Assembly (NCBI RefSeq): GCF_950295315.1
Contig: NC_080181.1
Location: forward strand, 32,814,441 to 32,878,440
Reading direction: 5' to 3'
DNA length: 64,000 nucleotides
Source of the DNA: Erinaceus europaeus
Taxonomy: Eukaryota > Chordata > Mammalia > Eulipotyphla > Erinaceidae
Shown here: in pieces, positions 1-11,399 of the stretch
Numbering within the stretch: the stretch's first letter is position 1
Layout: each line of letters starts with the position of its first letter
Notes under the pieces: model-generated
The model's database searches: none
Told to the model about the DNA's origin: nothing
Seen by the model: the letters and a program-made list of their open reading frames with translations, nothing else
Program-made: the position numbers and the translations under genes

Positions 1-914
1 ATCTCTGACTTCATTTGCAAAGCTCAATTTCCAATTCATCCCCTGTGAAGAGGATTAACTACTTCCACTCTCTCCCACCCTCCCTATGGAGCCAGCAGAG
101 ACATCATGCATATTGCATAGTTTGGTTTCCACAAGGTATAAAAGGCAACTAATTTCAGCTGCTCACATTTGAAAACAAAGTACCAAGTCTGAACAGCTCT
201 TTCTCAAAATTAATAATAATAATAATAATAAATAATTAAGTGCTAGAAAGGTTTTCTTTCCCATATTTCTATGTGCAACCAACTACAAACACATACACAA
301 AGTGCAGCCCTGCAAGCCTAACTGAGGATGAAGGGTAAATTTTAGAACCAGCAATGAATTATTCATTTCTTAAAACTGAAAAAAAATCTATTGACAAGTC
401 TATTGCAATAACAACAAAATGATTCATTTCTTATATTGTGGCTATCAATAAATGAAGTAATAAAGGCCTAGGAACAGCTAGTGATGTGAGATGAATATTA
501 ATAAAAGTCTTGAAACTTTTGTTTCATTCATTTCTGACTTGGCACAAAGGCAGATGGAACATTCATTGTAAAGCAGTGAGTGAGGAACCATGTGGCTATG
601 TTGTGTCCTTTACCCTCTTAATGCGAAAGCTTTTCTTTTCCTAGATTTCCCTTACTCTTAATGAAATCTGAGCATCTTTGAAGTCAGAATCTTCTCACTG
701 AGTTGAGACAGTTGTGAGTTTCACTCTAGTCACCTTTCCCTGGAAGATGAGGCTTCTTAGGGTCTTGGGGTTTGTGGTTGACCAAACTCCCAAATGTGAT
801 CTCACAATCCATTGTCTCATAGTAAGATTCCTACACTCTCATGTGTGAGGACTACTGGGAGAGACTATAACAACTAGCAAGGAATATCTGTGAAAATGAA
901 AGGGAAAATAAGAG
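1..914. other. unclassified non-coding DNA
   Basis: No gene, clear repeat or RNA is recognised here apart from an (AAT)n run at about 209-236. The base composition is AT-rich and every frame is broken by stops. Confidence 0.5.
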
Positions 915-1065
915 AAACACAGGTTTATATCCCAGTGCCACAACTTACTGTGTGACCTTGAGTGAGTTATGAAAATTGTCAAGTTTCATCAGGTGTAAAG
1001 TGAAGATAATAACAGAACTAACATCATATAGCTCTTTGGATGAGTAAGTATAATACTTTACAAGG
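915..1065 (+). repeat. MIR SINE (ancient, diverged)
   Basis: The segment reads like the MIR core: a CCCAGTGCCACAACTTACTG box, then TGTGTGACCTTGAGTGAGTT, then a GTAAAGTGAAGATAATAACA stretch that matches the usual end of the core. MIR is a tRNA-derived SINE that was active in early mammals. The copy is diverged and carries no coding capacity. Confidence 0.82.
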
Positions 1066-1171
1066 AAACCCTTGCATGACTAAATAGTCCTAGAGTTTTC
1101 CTGTTAATACACCCTGCAGTGTGTTGGAATGCTTTTCTATTTTAGTCTATGTATATATACCTACTCAAAGA

Positions 1172-1244
1172 TTCATTTAAAAATAAAAAGAGATTTATTG
1201 ATTTTCATAAGGAAGAGAAGGAGGGAGTGAGGGAGAGAGGGAAG

Positions 1245-1280
<36 letters not shown>

Positions 1281-1395
1281 CCAGAATATGGTTTAGATTT
1301 GGCATAAGGTGATACTAGAGGTTGAGTCCAGGACCTGTAAGGCTTTAGGCATGCAAATTTGATGTTATTTTTCCCACATTATGCTGCCACTTTAT
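1172..1395 (-). repeat. type C SINE, antisense, with (GA)n tract
   Basis: A T/A-rich tail (AAATAAAAAGAGATTTATTG), a GGGA/GAGA microsatellite at about 1205-1279 and a diverged tRNA-like head near 1318-1390 (GTTGAGTCCAGGACC on the plus strand) match the other antisense type C copies in this window. The (GA)n grew in the CT-rich part of the SINE. Confidence 0.65.
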
Positions 1396-2097
1396 TATCC
1401 CCCCAAGCCAGACTTCATTTTTTATTATCTAAATCTGATCAAGAGTTTTGCATACCAATCTAAATCCACAGAGTATAAACTTCTCTAATTAGATGATATT
1501 ATGATCTAGGCATATTTACCTGACAGTAAATCAACAAGTATTTACTGCTAATTGATGAAGCTGAGAATTGCCCAGAGTTCAGATCATCCTGTGTTATGTC
1601 TCCGTCAACTGTCATAAAATAGATGTACAGAACGATCACCCTCTCTACCATCTGCCCTAGATAGAAGCCTTAACCAGTAATGTCTTTAGGAATATGATGA
1701 GATGAAGACTAAGGCAACTTCCTCTATCCATTCTCCAGACAGTTTCTTTTTGTTCCAGAAAGGGACTTGAGAGTTATTCAGTGTCCAGTGAAAATGACTC
1801 AATAGCACCTGCTCTTAGGGCACTAGGGACCCATCTATGGAGAAACCCCATGTCTAATAAATATTTTCTTCACAGACCATTTACAACCACACCAACTGCC
1901 CTCTCCCTTTTTCCAACAATTAAACTAACCAGAAACAGACCACTTAGCAATTGCTAAATATACCATGAACTTCAATAGCTCTATGCTCAGCTGTTCAATT
2001 CTGCCTGCGATGCCTTCATACACACAAGTTGACTGGTACACCTACACTCTCTGATTGCAAACTCAAGACTTATCCTTTAAGAAACCAGTCAGAGGGG
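1396..2097. other. unclassified non-coding DNA
   Basis: No gene or recognisable repeat. Frames are short and broken. Confidence 0.5.
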
Positions 2098-2386
2098 CAG
2101 GCTGGGTGGTGATGCATGATGCACCAGTTTATGTGCACATAGTACAAGGTGTAAAGATCCTGGTTAGAGCCCACAGCTCTCCATCAGCAAGGTGTCACTT
2201 CACAAGTAGTAAAGCAGGTTTATAGGTGTCTATCCTTCTCTCTCCCTCTCTATCCCCCTCCTCTCTCAATTTCTCTCTGTCCTATCCAGTCAAATGAAAA
2301 AAAAAATGGCCATCAGGAGCAGTGGATTCATAGTGCAGGCACCACACCGAGCCCCAGTGATAAGCAAGGAAGCAAAAAGTAAAGAA
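2098..2386 (+). repeat. type B SINE with 3' hairpin module
   Basis: The head GGCTGGGTGGTGATGCATGA is followed by a diverged B box, a CT-rich block (CTCTCCCTCTCTATCCCCCT) and TTTCTCTCTGTCCTATCCAG. The tail then carries a diverged copy of the module GGAGCAGTGGATTCATAGTG...GAGCCCCAGTGATAA, which is also seen in other SINEs of the window. Confidence 0.85.
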
Positions 2387-2722
2387 AGAAAGCATTTTTA
2401 AATTAAAAAAAAATTTTTTTAATATTTATTTTATTTTATTTATTCCCTTTTGTTGCCCTTGCTGATTTTTTTTTAATTGTTGTAGTTATTATTGTTGTTG
2501 TCGTTGTTGGATAGGACAGAGAGAAATGGAGAGAGGAGGGGAAGACAGAGAGGAGGAGAGAAAGATAGACACCTGCAGACCTGCTTCACCGCCTGTGAAG
2601 CGACTCCCCTGCAGGTGGGGAGCCGGGGCTCGAACCGGGATTCTTATGCCAGTCCTTGTGCTTTGCGCCACCTGCGCTTAACCTGCTGGGCTACAGCCCG
2701 ACTCCCAGAAAGCATTTTTAAA
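2387..2722 (-). repeat. type A SINE with 16-bp target-site duplication
   Basis: Full-length antisense copy. It starts with the A/T tail and TTCCCTTTTGTTGCCCTTGC, then has the internal GGATAGGACAGAGAGAAATG, the CCTGCAGGTGGGGAGCC box and the head ending CAGCCCGACTCCC. The 16-bp direct repeat AGAAAGCATTTTTAAA flanks it at 2387-2402 and 2707-2722, so the SINE body is 2403-2706. The duplication is perfect, so the insertion is fairly recent. It landed at the tail of the type B SINE to its left. Confidence 0.95.
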
Positions 2723-3424
2723 AACGTTAAAAGTCATCTTATCTATGCAACAGTGCCTCACACCTGCCCAAACACTAGTTTTAATCACTCTCCTCACTTT
2801 TTACATGATGTTGTCTACATTAGGAATATATATTAGAGCTAATTATAGAGGAAAGGGGACTCAAAAGTTACACAGTCTAACAGTGTTATACTCTTATCCT
2901 GGGAAGCATCCATTACTTTACAGGAACTCAGCGAGTGACAAGTATTGGATTGAAAGATCTTCTCTGTTTTGAAAGAGTTAGCAGAAGACCATTTCAAAAC
3001 AGGAGAAGTTATAGCTAGATCATGATGATAAGTCTGGGGTGCGGGACTTACCTAAATTCTATGCATGAGGACAGAAAAAGAAAGCTCATGAGAAGACAGA
3101 AAAAGAAGATTTGCACCAGTGGACCAGAGATAATTCTTTAAACAACTGAAAGCAGGGTAGAACCGAATTCTGGGGGTGGGATTGGGGGTGGGGTGGGGGT
3201 GAAATAAGAGTGCAAATGCATAACACAGGAAAAAGAAAGCTAAGGAAATGTAGAGTCTAAAGAGTTCCAGGTGCAAAACTTAAAGAAAAATCTAGTACCA
3301 GTTGATTAAAATTAGGTATCAAGAATTCCTCCAGGCTTCTCACACCTGCTGTTGAACATCAGGGTTCCCTGACCGTACTTCCTCTGAAATGTAACTTGTG
3401 TAGACACTGAACTAAGGAGAGCTC
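2723..3424. other. unclassified non-coding DNA
   Basis: No gene or recognisable repeat. A G-rich run (GGGGGTGGG repeats) lies near 3171-3200. Confidence 0.5.
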
Positions 3425-3600
3425 ATGAAAGACTGGAAAGATAGCACTATTGGGAGGGTCCCTGATTTCCCATTCAAAAGACCCAGGCTCAAGTCTAACT
3501 CCCTTACCCACAACAGGGGAAGTTATAGTACCCTAGTGTCATTCCCTCTTTCATTCTCTCCATCTGTTTCTCTGTCTCTGCCTTTCTTTCTGAAAATGCT
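3425..3600 (+). repeat. degenerate tRNA-derived SINE
   Basis: GAAAGACTGGAAAGATAGCA resembles a SINE head, followed by CCAGGCTCAAGTCTAACTCC (decayed B box) and a CT-rich block ending near 3590. It is strongly diverged, so family assignment is uncertain. The open frame here reads straight through the SINE and is not a gene. Confidence 0.6.
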
Positions 3601-4337
3601 GCTAACAACAACAACAAAATATGTTCACCTAAAATGGAAAACCCTGAGTACATCATACTCCAAAGCAGATACGAACCAGAACACAGTCAAAATAACAAAG
3701 CACTATTCCAACAGGAAAGGAAGGTCTAGGGCCATACCATCCTGAACATGCCTAATCTCATCAAAAGGAAAGAATAAATATCAAGTAAAAGGAGGTAATA
3801 ATCAAAACCAGGGCCCACACACATTTTGGAAGAAGCCAACACATTTTTCTAAACATATAATAAAATAAAGATAAAGGTTTTAAATTATATTGGAATCCTT
3901 AGGGTTACTTTAGAAAATATTAAATATTTAAATAGAAACAAATAGAACTCAGGACAAAAAATAAAAGATGATGTTTAGAATTAAATAACCATACTGTCAT
4001 GGGTGTAGCTGATTAACTCAGTGACCTAAAATATAAAGCTTAAGGTTTTTCTTAGAAAACATCACAAATTAGAAGAAAAGAGAGAGAGAGAGAGAGAGAA
4101 TAAAAGAATATTTATGACACATAAAGGAGAGTTCCTAAAGGAATAATGGAAAAAATCAAATATAATTGAAGATAATTACTTAAGCTGAATCCATAGCTTC
4201 TCAGGTTGGAAGAATTTATTTCTTACAAAATGTTACAAAAGATTCCAAACTTCGAACATCATGGTGAAATGTAAAAAAATTATGCATAAGAGTTATAAAA
4301 ATTCCAAGGGCAAATAATAGATTACTTACAAAGGTAT
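3601..4337. other. unclassified AT-rich DNA with a (GA)n run
   Basis: Nothing identifiable apart from a (GA)n run at about 4078-4099. It may hold very old L1 sequence, but I cannot align any part with confidence. Confidence 0.4.
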
Positions 4338-4540
4338 GAGGGGGGAGGCAGTGGCACACCTGGTTAAATTAAGTACACACTCAAGGACCTGGTGTCAAAC
4401 CCTGATCCTGAAATGCAGAAGGAAAGCTACACCAATGGTGAAATAGAACTACAAATGTCTCCCTTTTTCTCTCCTCTATCTTCCCCTTCCCTCTCAGTCT
4501 CTCTCTGTTTCTATCCAATAATAATAATTTGAAAAAATCT
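4338..4540 (+). repeat. type B SINE, diverged
   Basis: GGGGAGGCAGTGGCACACCT head, GTGTCAAACCCTGATCC as decayed B box, CT-rich block and the end TCTATCCAATAATAATAATT. This is the typical type B order. Confidence 0.85.
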
Positions 4541-5404
4541 AGTGGTATGGGGGTTAAATTTATGTCTCACTTCTTAATACAATCACTGTATGCTAGAAGA
4601 ATACAGGCTAATATTAAATTTTACCTAGATGCTATGTCCTAACAAGTTTCATTCATATGCAGACACAAAATTAAAATTTTTTGCAACTTAAAAGACTTAG
4701 AAATTTTATCACTCACAAGTGATTCTTCAAAAATACTTATGAAAGGATAAACCAATAATATTAAAAGAATACAAAAATGAGAATCTTAGTTAAAGAAAAT
4801 ACTATATTTAAATTAAGATTAAATAACTTCTGATGTTTGATGATTTTAAAAAAATGTGTAAAAGTAACCATATGGAACTAAAATTCCAGATGTTCTCAAC
4901 AATGGAGTTTGCCAGAAATGACAGTGGGAAGTGCAAGAATACTACACGTTTTACTCTTAAATAACAGAAAGATATGGACACTATAGTTTCTGGCAGGAGT
5001 GTCAACATTTTTAAGGAAATACAAGTGAAGTCATTGGAAAATAAAAATAGATACATAAATTCCATACTTTATGAGAAGGAATCTAACTGGAAAAAAATTC
5101 AATTCAGCATAGGTCAAAGTAGAAAGAAAAAAAAAGTCATAAGTCAAAGAGTATCCATAACCACAAAAACAAAATGCTCATTGGAGAAACCTCTGAGAGA
5201 AAATGATGTGTTGAGATTAAAAGAGACTCATTGAATTTAAAAAGCTAAGTGAATTTTCAAACAAAATCCAAAACTATAAACTAAGGTAATGGTAATCATA
5301 AAATGTACTATAAAATATTATAGCAAAGTCAGTATAATGAACTAGACTAGTTAAGGTGGAAAAAATTAAGTAGAAAAGAATAGATATCTAAAAATAATAA
5401 AATA
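4541..5404. other. unclassified AT-rich DNA
   Basis: Small open frames occur on both strands, but with no protein motif, no codon pattern and no splice context. Nothing can be assigned. Confidence 0.4.
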
Positions 5405-5629
5405 TTGTGAAGATTGGGGTTCAAGTCCCAACTCCCCACCTGCAAGGGGGATGCTTCATGAGTGTTGCAGCAGTTCTGCAAGTGTCTCTCTACCCCTCTC
5501 CCTTTCTATCTTCCCCTCCACTCTCAATTTCTCTCTTGTATTTAATAAAAATTAAAATTAAAAAGGGGAAAAATGGGGCAGTGAATTCAAAGTACAGCCA
5601 CCAAGCCTCAGTGATAACCCTGGTGGCAA

Positions 5630-5660
<31 letters not shown>
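5405..5660 (+). repeat. type B SINE, 5' truncated, with hairpin module and (AAT)n tail
   Basis: The copy begins inside the head at GGGGTTCAAGTCCCAACTCC, has the CT-rich block and TTCTCTCTTGTATTTAATAA, and then the 3' module (GGGGCAGTGAATTCAAAGTA...CCTCAGTGATAACCC). It ends in an (AAT)n run at about 5630-5655. Confidence 0.85.
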
Positions 5661-5835
5661 AATGTGCAATTCATAAGGAGGAAGCACTAGACACAGAAAG
5701 TAAATACACCAAGGTGTGTGAATCTGTAGTAAATGAATGTGGGAATGTAAGCAGAAAATTAAAAATTCACAAAGATAGAATATTCAACCACACCCTTCTC
5801 AAGAACAGACACGTCAAATTTTAACAAGGAGAGAA

Positions 5836-5995
5836 GGAGGGGGCTAGGTATTACAGTTCAAGCCCCTGCTCCCCACCTGAAGGAGGAAAGCTTCACAAGT
5901 GGTGAAGTAGAGCCGCAGGTGTCTCTGTGACTCTCCCTCCCTATCTCCCCCTCCCCTATCAGTTTTTCTCTGTCTCTATCCAATAATAAATAAGT
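5836..5995 (+). repeat. type B SINE, head deleted
   Basis: GGGGGCTAGGTATTACAGTT joins directly to TCAAGCCCCTGCTCCCCACC, so part of the head is missing. The remainder (GAAGTAGAGCCGCAGGTGTC, CT block, TCTCTATCCAATAATAAATA) is a standard type B. Confidence 0.85.
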
Positions 5996-6024
5996 AAAAA
6001 TATTTTTGAAAAATGGATAGAAGG

Positions 6025-6370
6025 TGGGGGGGGCAGCAAGTGGCTGACCTCATAAGCTGCACATTATCATAACTGAGGTGCGTATGGATTTGAACTCAGG
6101 GTCACTACCTGGGAGTGCCTATATCCCGGGATGGTGGTGGCAGGCAGGGTTTCCTGAGTGGTGGAGCAGTGCTGCAATGTCTCTCTTTTTCCCTTCTCTC
6201 CTACCTTTTACCCACAATCTAGAGGAAAGAAATAAAAGAAGAAAGAAAGGGGGGAGGGAGGAAGGAAGGGAGGAAGGGAGAAAGTAAAGATACAAAGAAA
6301 GAAAACTCTAGTAGTGGTGGTGTCATAAAGGCACTGAGCTCCAGAGATAACACTCCTGGATCAACAGCAA
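6025..6370 (+). repeat. SINE (type B-like) with purine-rich microsatellite
   Basis: GGCAGCAAGTGGCTGACCTC head, ATTTGAACTCAGGGTCAC as B box, TGGTGGAGCAGTGCTGCAAT in the body, then a GAAAG/GGGA run (6230-6300) and a diverged 3' module ending CTCCAGAGATAACACTCCTG. Confidence 0.75.
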
Positions 6371-6829
6371 CAGTGAGAAATAAAGACACGAATGGAAGGA
6401 TCTAGGGGAGAGGAGTAAGAGTTAGTGAAGGAGAGAGAAAGAAAGAATCTTTTCTAGAATATGGAAACTTCTTCAAATTAAGCAAAACTGGAAACCAACT
6501 TAGTGAATAATGATGGAACTTTTTCCAGGACTTTCTCAAAAGTTTCCACAGTTCAAATGACAGAGCACCCATGTAAGAAACAAAAATAAAAATAAACATA
6601 AGGCATGCCATGCTACATCCAGCAGAATTTCTAAGAAACAGTTCAACTGTTTAACAGAATATAGTTGTCTCCCTGTGAGGAACAACAAAGCTCTGACATC
6701 ATACCATAAAAAAAAAAAAACACAAAGAAGAAACAAAGGAGCAATTTCACTTTTTCTAAGACTCTAAAATAAGACATGAACAAATACATCCAGATATAAG
6801 CTAATAGGGTAGGGACTATATCATGGCAA

Positions 6830-7368
6830 GTCAAGTTGAAATCAGAATAACAGGATAGTTCAGTATCAAGAAAACTATTAATATAATTAGATATTATAAT
6901 ATACTTAAAGAGAAACATGATACAATCCCCTTAATAAATGATGAGAAACACCTGATAAAACCTAGTAGCAATGCTTTAGCAAACAAACTCTCCAGCAAGC
7001 TGGAACTAGATGTAAATGTCTTCCATGTCATAAAGTCTTTTTACAGAAGCCTACAGCAATTATATATAAGATGACTCACACATAGCCTTTCTATTAGAGG
7101 TAAGGGAGTAATGTTCCTTTCAGCATTGCACCATAGGCTTAGCCAATGAAAAATGTCAAAGTAAATATGTAAATACTATAAAGAACATAAAGGCACCTAA
7201 AAAGCTGTCACATTTTCTATTCCTCTAAAAGAATCTGTCAACGTTATAGACAAACTTTTAGGAGAAGATAATTGAGAAAGTGCACTAAGGTAACAGAAAC
7301 ACCATCATATTTATGTCAATAATTATCTTAGTAGATATTAGCATATATTATAAAGTAGAAAATATTAT
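6830..7368 (+). mobile_element. ancient L1 ORF2 fragment (reverse transcriptase region)
   Basis: Diverged sequence such as AGGATAGTTCAGTATCAAG, AATGATGAGAAACACCTGAT and CTACAGCAATTATATA follows the order of the L1 ORF2 reverse-transcriptase region (the F-R-x-x-x-S-I-N to P-T-A-N-I stretch). It is full of stops and indels. A younger L1 inserted at its right edge (7369). More of the same element may continue at about 11560. Confidence 0.6.
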
Positions 7369-8181
7369 AAAAATTAATCTTCTGAGTTCACATTCTGTGG
7401 TCATAGCAAGGAACATTCTAGGCTGCGCTCTCAGACCTACAAGGATGCAGAGGTTGCACAGCCTCCTATGCTGAATATGAGCCCCAGATCAGATCAATGC
7501 AATTTAGAGTTAACAGTATTTATATATATTTCCCCATATGTGGGAGTTACTCTCTTCCCTGATTCAGTTTTCTAATCCTATTTCCAACTCTATCACCATC
7601 TCCCCAGACAATACTTTTAGTCCACCTGCATGTTAGCTGTCTGTCTCAGGAAAAAAATAATTAGTAAAGTCATGGGCCCCTTAAAATATACTAAAATAGA
7701 TTTCCTAGCTTTTTTCAAAATAGAGACTCCACATTTCAGCTGATATATTCTAACTTTTAGGTTCCTGACTATTAAACATTTTGTTCTGCTTCATATCTTA
7801 ATGCTTCTTCAGCCATCAAGTTGCAGATGCTACCAGGATAACAATCTAGCTTCCCCAGGCAGATGACCTCACCAATGTGTCCTGGAACCCCACCTCCCCA
7901 GACCCCTGCCCCACTAGGGAAAGACAGAAACAAGCTGGGAGTATGGATTAATCTACCAACTCCCATGTTCAGCGAAGAAGCAATTACAAAAGCCAGACCT
8001 TCCACCTTCTGCACCCCATAATGACCCTGGGTCCATACTACCAGAGGGATAAAGAATAGGAGAGCTTTCAAGGGAGGTAATGGGATAGGGAACTGCGGTG
8101 GTGAGAACTGGGTGTAATTGTACCCCTCTTATCCAATGGACTTGTTGATCAGTATTAAATCAATAAAAAATTAATCTTCTG
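7369..8181 (+). mobile_element. L1 3'UTR fragment, long-form subfamily, with target duplication
   Basis: 5'-truncated L1 containing only 3'UTR. It shares CCCCAGATCAGATCAATGC, CACCAATGTGTCCTGGA, AGAAGCAATTACAAAAGCC and CCATAATGACCCTGGGTCC with the other L1 3' ends here, and ends TTAAATCAATAAAAAA. A 16-bp direct repeat AAAAATTAATCTTCTG at 7369-7384 and 8166-8181 flanks it. Confidence 0.9.
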
Positions 8182-8788
8182 GGAGTGTGATGCCTCCATT
8201 TCTGTTTCTTTTCCTTAAGATGGTTTTGGCAATTCTAGGTGTTTTCAGGTTTCAGATAAATGATTGTAGTGTTTGTTCTATTCTCTTAAAGAAGCTTGGT
8301 GGAACTTTGATGGGTATTGCATTAAATTTGTATATGGCTCTGGGGAGAATATTCATTTTGATGATATTTATTCTTCCAAACCATGAGCATGGGATATCTT
8401 TCCATTTCTTGGTATCAGTTTCTATTTCCTTGAGTAGCGACTCATAGTTTTCAGCATAGAAGTCTTTCACTTCTTTGGTCAACTTTATTCCTAGGTATTT
8501 GATTAATTTTGCTGAAACAGTAAAGGGGAGTGATTTCTGGATGTCTTCTTCTTCAGATTTAGTGTTTGCATAAAGAAATGCCACTGATTTTTGTACATTG
8601 ATTTTGTAGCCTGATACCTTGCTATATTGCCTAATAACTTCCAGTAATTTTCTACTGGATTCTTTAGGTCTTTCTATGTATACTATCATATCATCTGCAA
8701 ATAGTGAGAGCTTGACTTCTTCCCTTCCAATCTGTATTCCTTTGATTTCTTTCTCTTGCCTGATTGCTATGGCAAGAACTTCCCCAAC
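8180..8788 (-). mobile_element. inverted 5' segment of a twin-primed L1
   Basis: On the minus strand this is ORF2 from the start of the catalytic reverse-transcriptase region to the GGITLP-like box. It abuts the plus-strand 3' half of the same element near 8789. The layout (5' part inverted, small gap in ORF2 coverage, one outer target duplication) is the known twin-priming product. Confidence 0.9.
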
Positions 8789-8800
8789 ACCTATGGGCAT
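8252..8800 (-). pseudogene. L1 ORF2 fragment: reverse transcriptase domain
   Basis: The frame carries the catalytic FADD box ([10 protein letters not shown] at residues 34-43), then [48 protein letters not shown] and [16 protein letters not shown], in the order of the L1 reverse-transcriptase palm and thumb. It is about 180 residues of a protein that is normally near 1,270. The start Met is not real; upstream ORF2 is absent. This copy is dead. It lies on the strand opposite to the rest of its element because of the inversion. Confidence 0.93.
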
Positions 8801-11255
8801 CTAATCTTTGATAAGGGGGCCCAAAGGATTAAATGGAAAAAGGAGGCTCTCTTCAATAAATGGTGCTGGGAAAACTGGGTTGAAACATGCAGAAGAATGA
8901 AATTGAACCACTATATCTCACCAGAAACAAAAATCAACTCCAAATGGATCAAAGACCTAGATGTCAGACCAGAAACAATCAAATACTTAGAGGAAAACAT
9001 TGGTAAAACACTTTGCCACCTACACCTCAAGGGCATCTTTGATGAATCAAACCCAATGGCAAGGAAGAGTAAAGCAGAAACAAACCAATGGGACTACATC
9101 AAATTGAAAAGCTTCTGCACATCCAAAGAAACTATTAAACAAACAAAGAGACCCATCACAGAATGGGAGAAGATCTTCACATGGCAGACATCAGACAAGA
9201 AACTAATCACCAAAATATATAAAGAGCTCAGCAAACTTAGCACCAAAAAAGCAAATGACCCCATCCAAAAATGGGCAGAGGATATGAACAAAACATTCAC
9301 CTCAGAGGAGATCCAAAAGGCTAACAAACATATGAAAAACTGCTCTAGGTCACTGATTGTCAGAGAAATGCAAATTAAGATAACACTAAGATACCAACTC
9401 ACTCCTGTAAGAATGGCATACATCAAAAAGGACAGCAGCAACAAATGTTGGAGAGGATGTGGGGACAGAGGAACCCTTTTACATTGCTGGTGGGAATGTA
9501 AATTGGTAGAGCCTCTGTGGAGAGCAGTCTGGAAAACTCTCAGAAGGCTAGACATGGACCTTTCATATGATCCAGTAATTCTTCTCCTGGGGTTATACCC
9601 CAAGGACTCCATAACACCCAACCAAAAAGAGGTGTGTACTCCTATGTTCATAGCAGCACAATTCATAATAGCTACAACCTGGAAGCAACCCAGGTGCCCA
9701 ACAACAGATGAGTGGCCGAGAAAGCTGTGGTATATATACACAATGGAATACTATGCAGCTATCAAAAACAATGAACCCACCTTCTCTGACCCATCTTGGA
9801 CAGAGCTAGAAGGAATTATGTTAAGTGAACTAAGTCAGAAAGATAAAGATGAGTATGGGATGATCCCACTCATCAACAGAAGTTGACTAAGAAGATATGA
9901 AAGGGAAACTAAAAGCAGGACCTGATCAAATTGTAAGTAGGGCACCAAAGTAAAAACCCAGTGGTGAGGGGTAGACATGCAGCTTCCTGGGCCAGTGGGT
10001 GGTGGGAGTGGGCGGGAGGGATGGGTCACAGTCCTTTGGTGGTGGGAATGGTGTTTATGTACACTCCTAGCAAAATGTAGACATATAAATCAGTAGTTAA
10101 TTAATATGAGAGGGGGAAAATCAATTGTATGTCTCAAAGTTTCTCAAAACACAAACTGAATCCTTTTAATATATAGGCTGTGTATTTGATATGCGGACTC
10201 TCTCAAAAGCCTAGACCAAGTAGATTAGAAGCATCCAATAGCACAGCTATATACAAGATACTGGATACTGTACAGCAAACCCTAACAAAAGGACTTTTCA
10301 AAGTTAACCCAATTAACAAATAATGTGATGATAACATTAACTATCTTTTGTCTTTTTGAACCCTAAGACAGCAGGAACCTCACATCTCCACGATAGAGCC
10401 CCTACTTCCCCCAGTCCTGGAACCCTTGGATAGGGCCCACTTTCCCGTATGCATCTCCCAATCCAAACCAAATAATATTGCATCCGCCGATCACAACCTA
10501 ACCAATGCAACGATTGCCACCTCAACATGCTTCACCTCAGACTGTGTCCAGAAACTTCACGTGTGTAATGACAACCCTTCAACTTCATTACTCGGGTGAG
10601 ACCTTTCCTTTTATAGTACACTCTAATTTCATCTCAAGTAGTTCACTTTCTAACAAAGTCCCATAACCTAGATAATACACCAGTTTCTGTGAGAGAGAGC
10701 TTATGTGCACACGTATCCGTAAACTACTGCAAAATATATACCTGAAAGCAGTACACTAGAGTTTGCAGTGAGTACCTCCCTAACACTTCCTCTCCACTAT
10801 TCCAAGCTTGGGATCCATGATTGCTCAACAAATTGTTTGGCTTCGTATGTTAACTCTCTTTTCAATCACCAGGTTCCAGATGTCACCAGGATGCTGGCCA
10901 GGCTTCCCTGGATTGAAGACCCCACCAATGTGTCCTGGAGCTCAGCTTCCCCAGAGACACACCTTACTAGGGAAAGAGAGAGGCAGACTGGGAGTATGGA
11001 AAGACCAGTCAACGCCCATGTTCAGCGGGGAAGCAATTACAGAAGCCAGAGCTTCTACCTTCTGCAACCCTCAAGGACCCTGGGTCCATGCTCCCAGAAG
11101 GCTAGAGAATGGGAAAGCTATCATGGGAGGGGGTGGGTTATGGAGATTGGGTGGTGGTAATTGTGTGGAGTTGTACCCCTCCTACCTTATGTTTTTGTCC
11201 ATTAATCCTTTCTTAAATAAAAAATTTTTTAAAAAAAGAAATTGAACACTAAAAA
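8789..11255 (+). mobile_element. L1 3' half: ORF2 C-terminus plus about 1.35-kb 3'UTR
   Basis: The 3' half of the twin-primed L1. ORF2 ends at 9886 and is followed by a 3'UTR that includes GGGTAGACATGCAGCTTCC, a G-rich GGTGGGAGTGGGCGGGAGGG stretch, CACCAATGTGTCCTGGAG and a terminal A-rich tail near 11216-11260. The right target duplication AAAAATTAATCTTC is at 11256-11269. High similarity to the 40.5 and 51.5 kb copies shows a recently active subfamily. Confidence 0.95.
8804..9886 (+). pseudogene. L1 ORF2 fragment: C-terminal domain
   Basis: About 360 residues remain open. Recognisable L1 ORF2 motifs in order: [61 protein letters not shown] (here VREMQIK), the Cys-rich box [43 protein letters not shown], and the C-terminal GMIPLINRS. 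The Cys-rich zinc-knuckle-like box is intact. The upstream endonuclease and most of the reverse transcriptase are missing, so it cannot act on its own. The true reading frame enters from the inversion junction; the apparent start codon upstream lies in the inverted part. Confidence 0.95.
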
Positions 11256-11280
11256 AAAAATTAATCTTCATGATATACTC

Positions 11281-11282
11281 AT

Positions 11283-11316
<34 letters not shown>

Positions 11317-11325
11317 TCTCTTTCT
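11281..11325. repeat. (CT)n microsatellite
   Basis: Nearly pure CT dinucleotide run directly after the L1 target duplication. Confidence 0.95.
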
Positions 11326-11399
11326 CCCCCCAACTCATTCCTTTCCTTCTGTCTCCAAATGTGTTTGGAAATGAAACACTTGAGAATAATTTAATTTTT

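Noticed and set aside
2492..2836. 114-codon plus-strand frame at 2.5-2.8 kb and similar frames over type A SINEs
   Set aside because: The frames run through SINE sequence and differ from copy to copy.
10768..11245. 130- and 145-codon frames near 10.8-11.2 kb, with similar ones at 42.2, 53.1 and 30.7 kb
   Set aside because: They lie in the L1 3'UTR; the similarity between sites comes from repeat copies, and the frames are not conserved in all copies.
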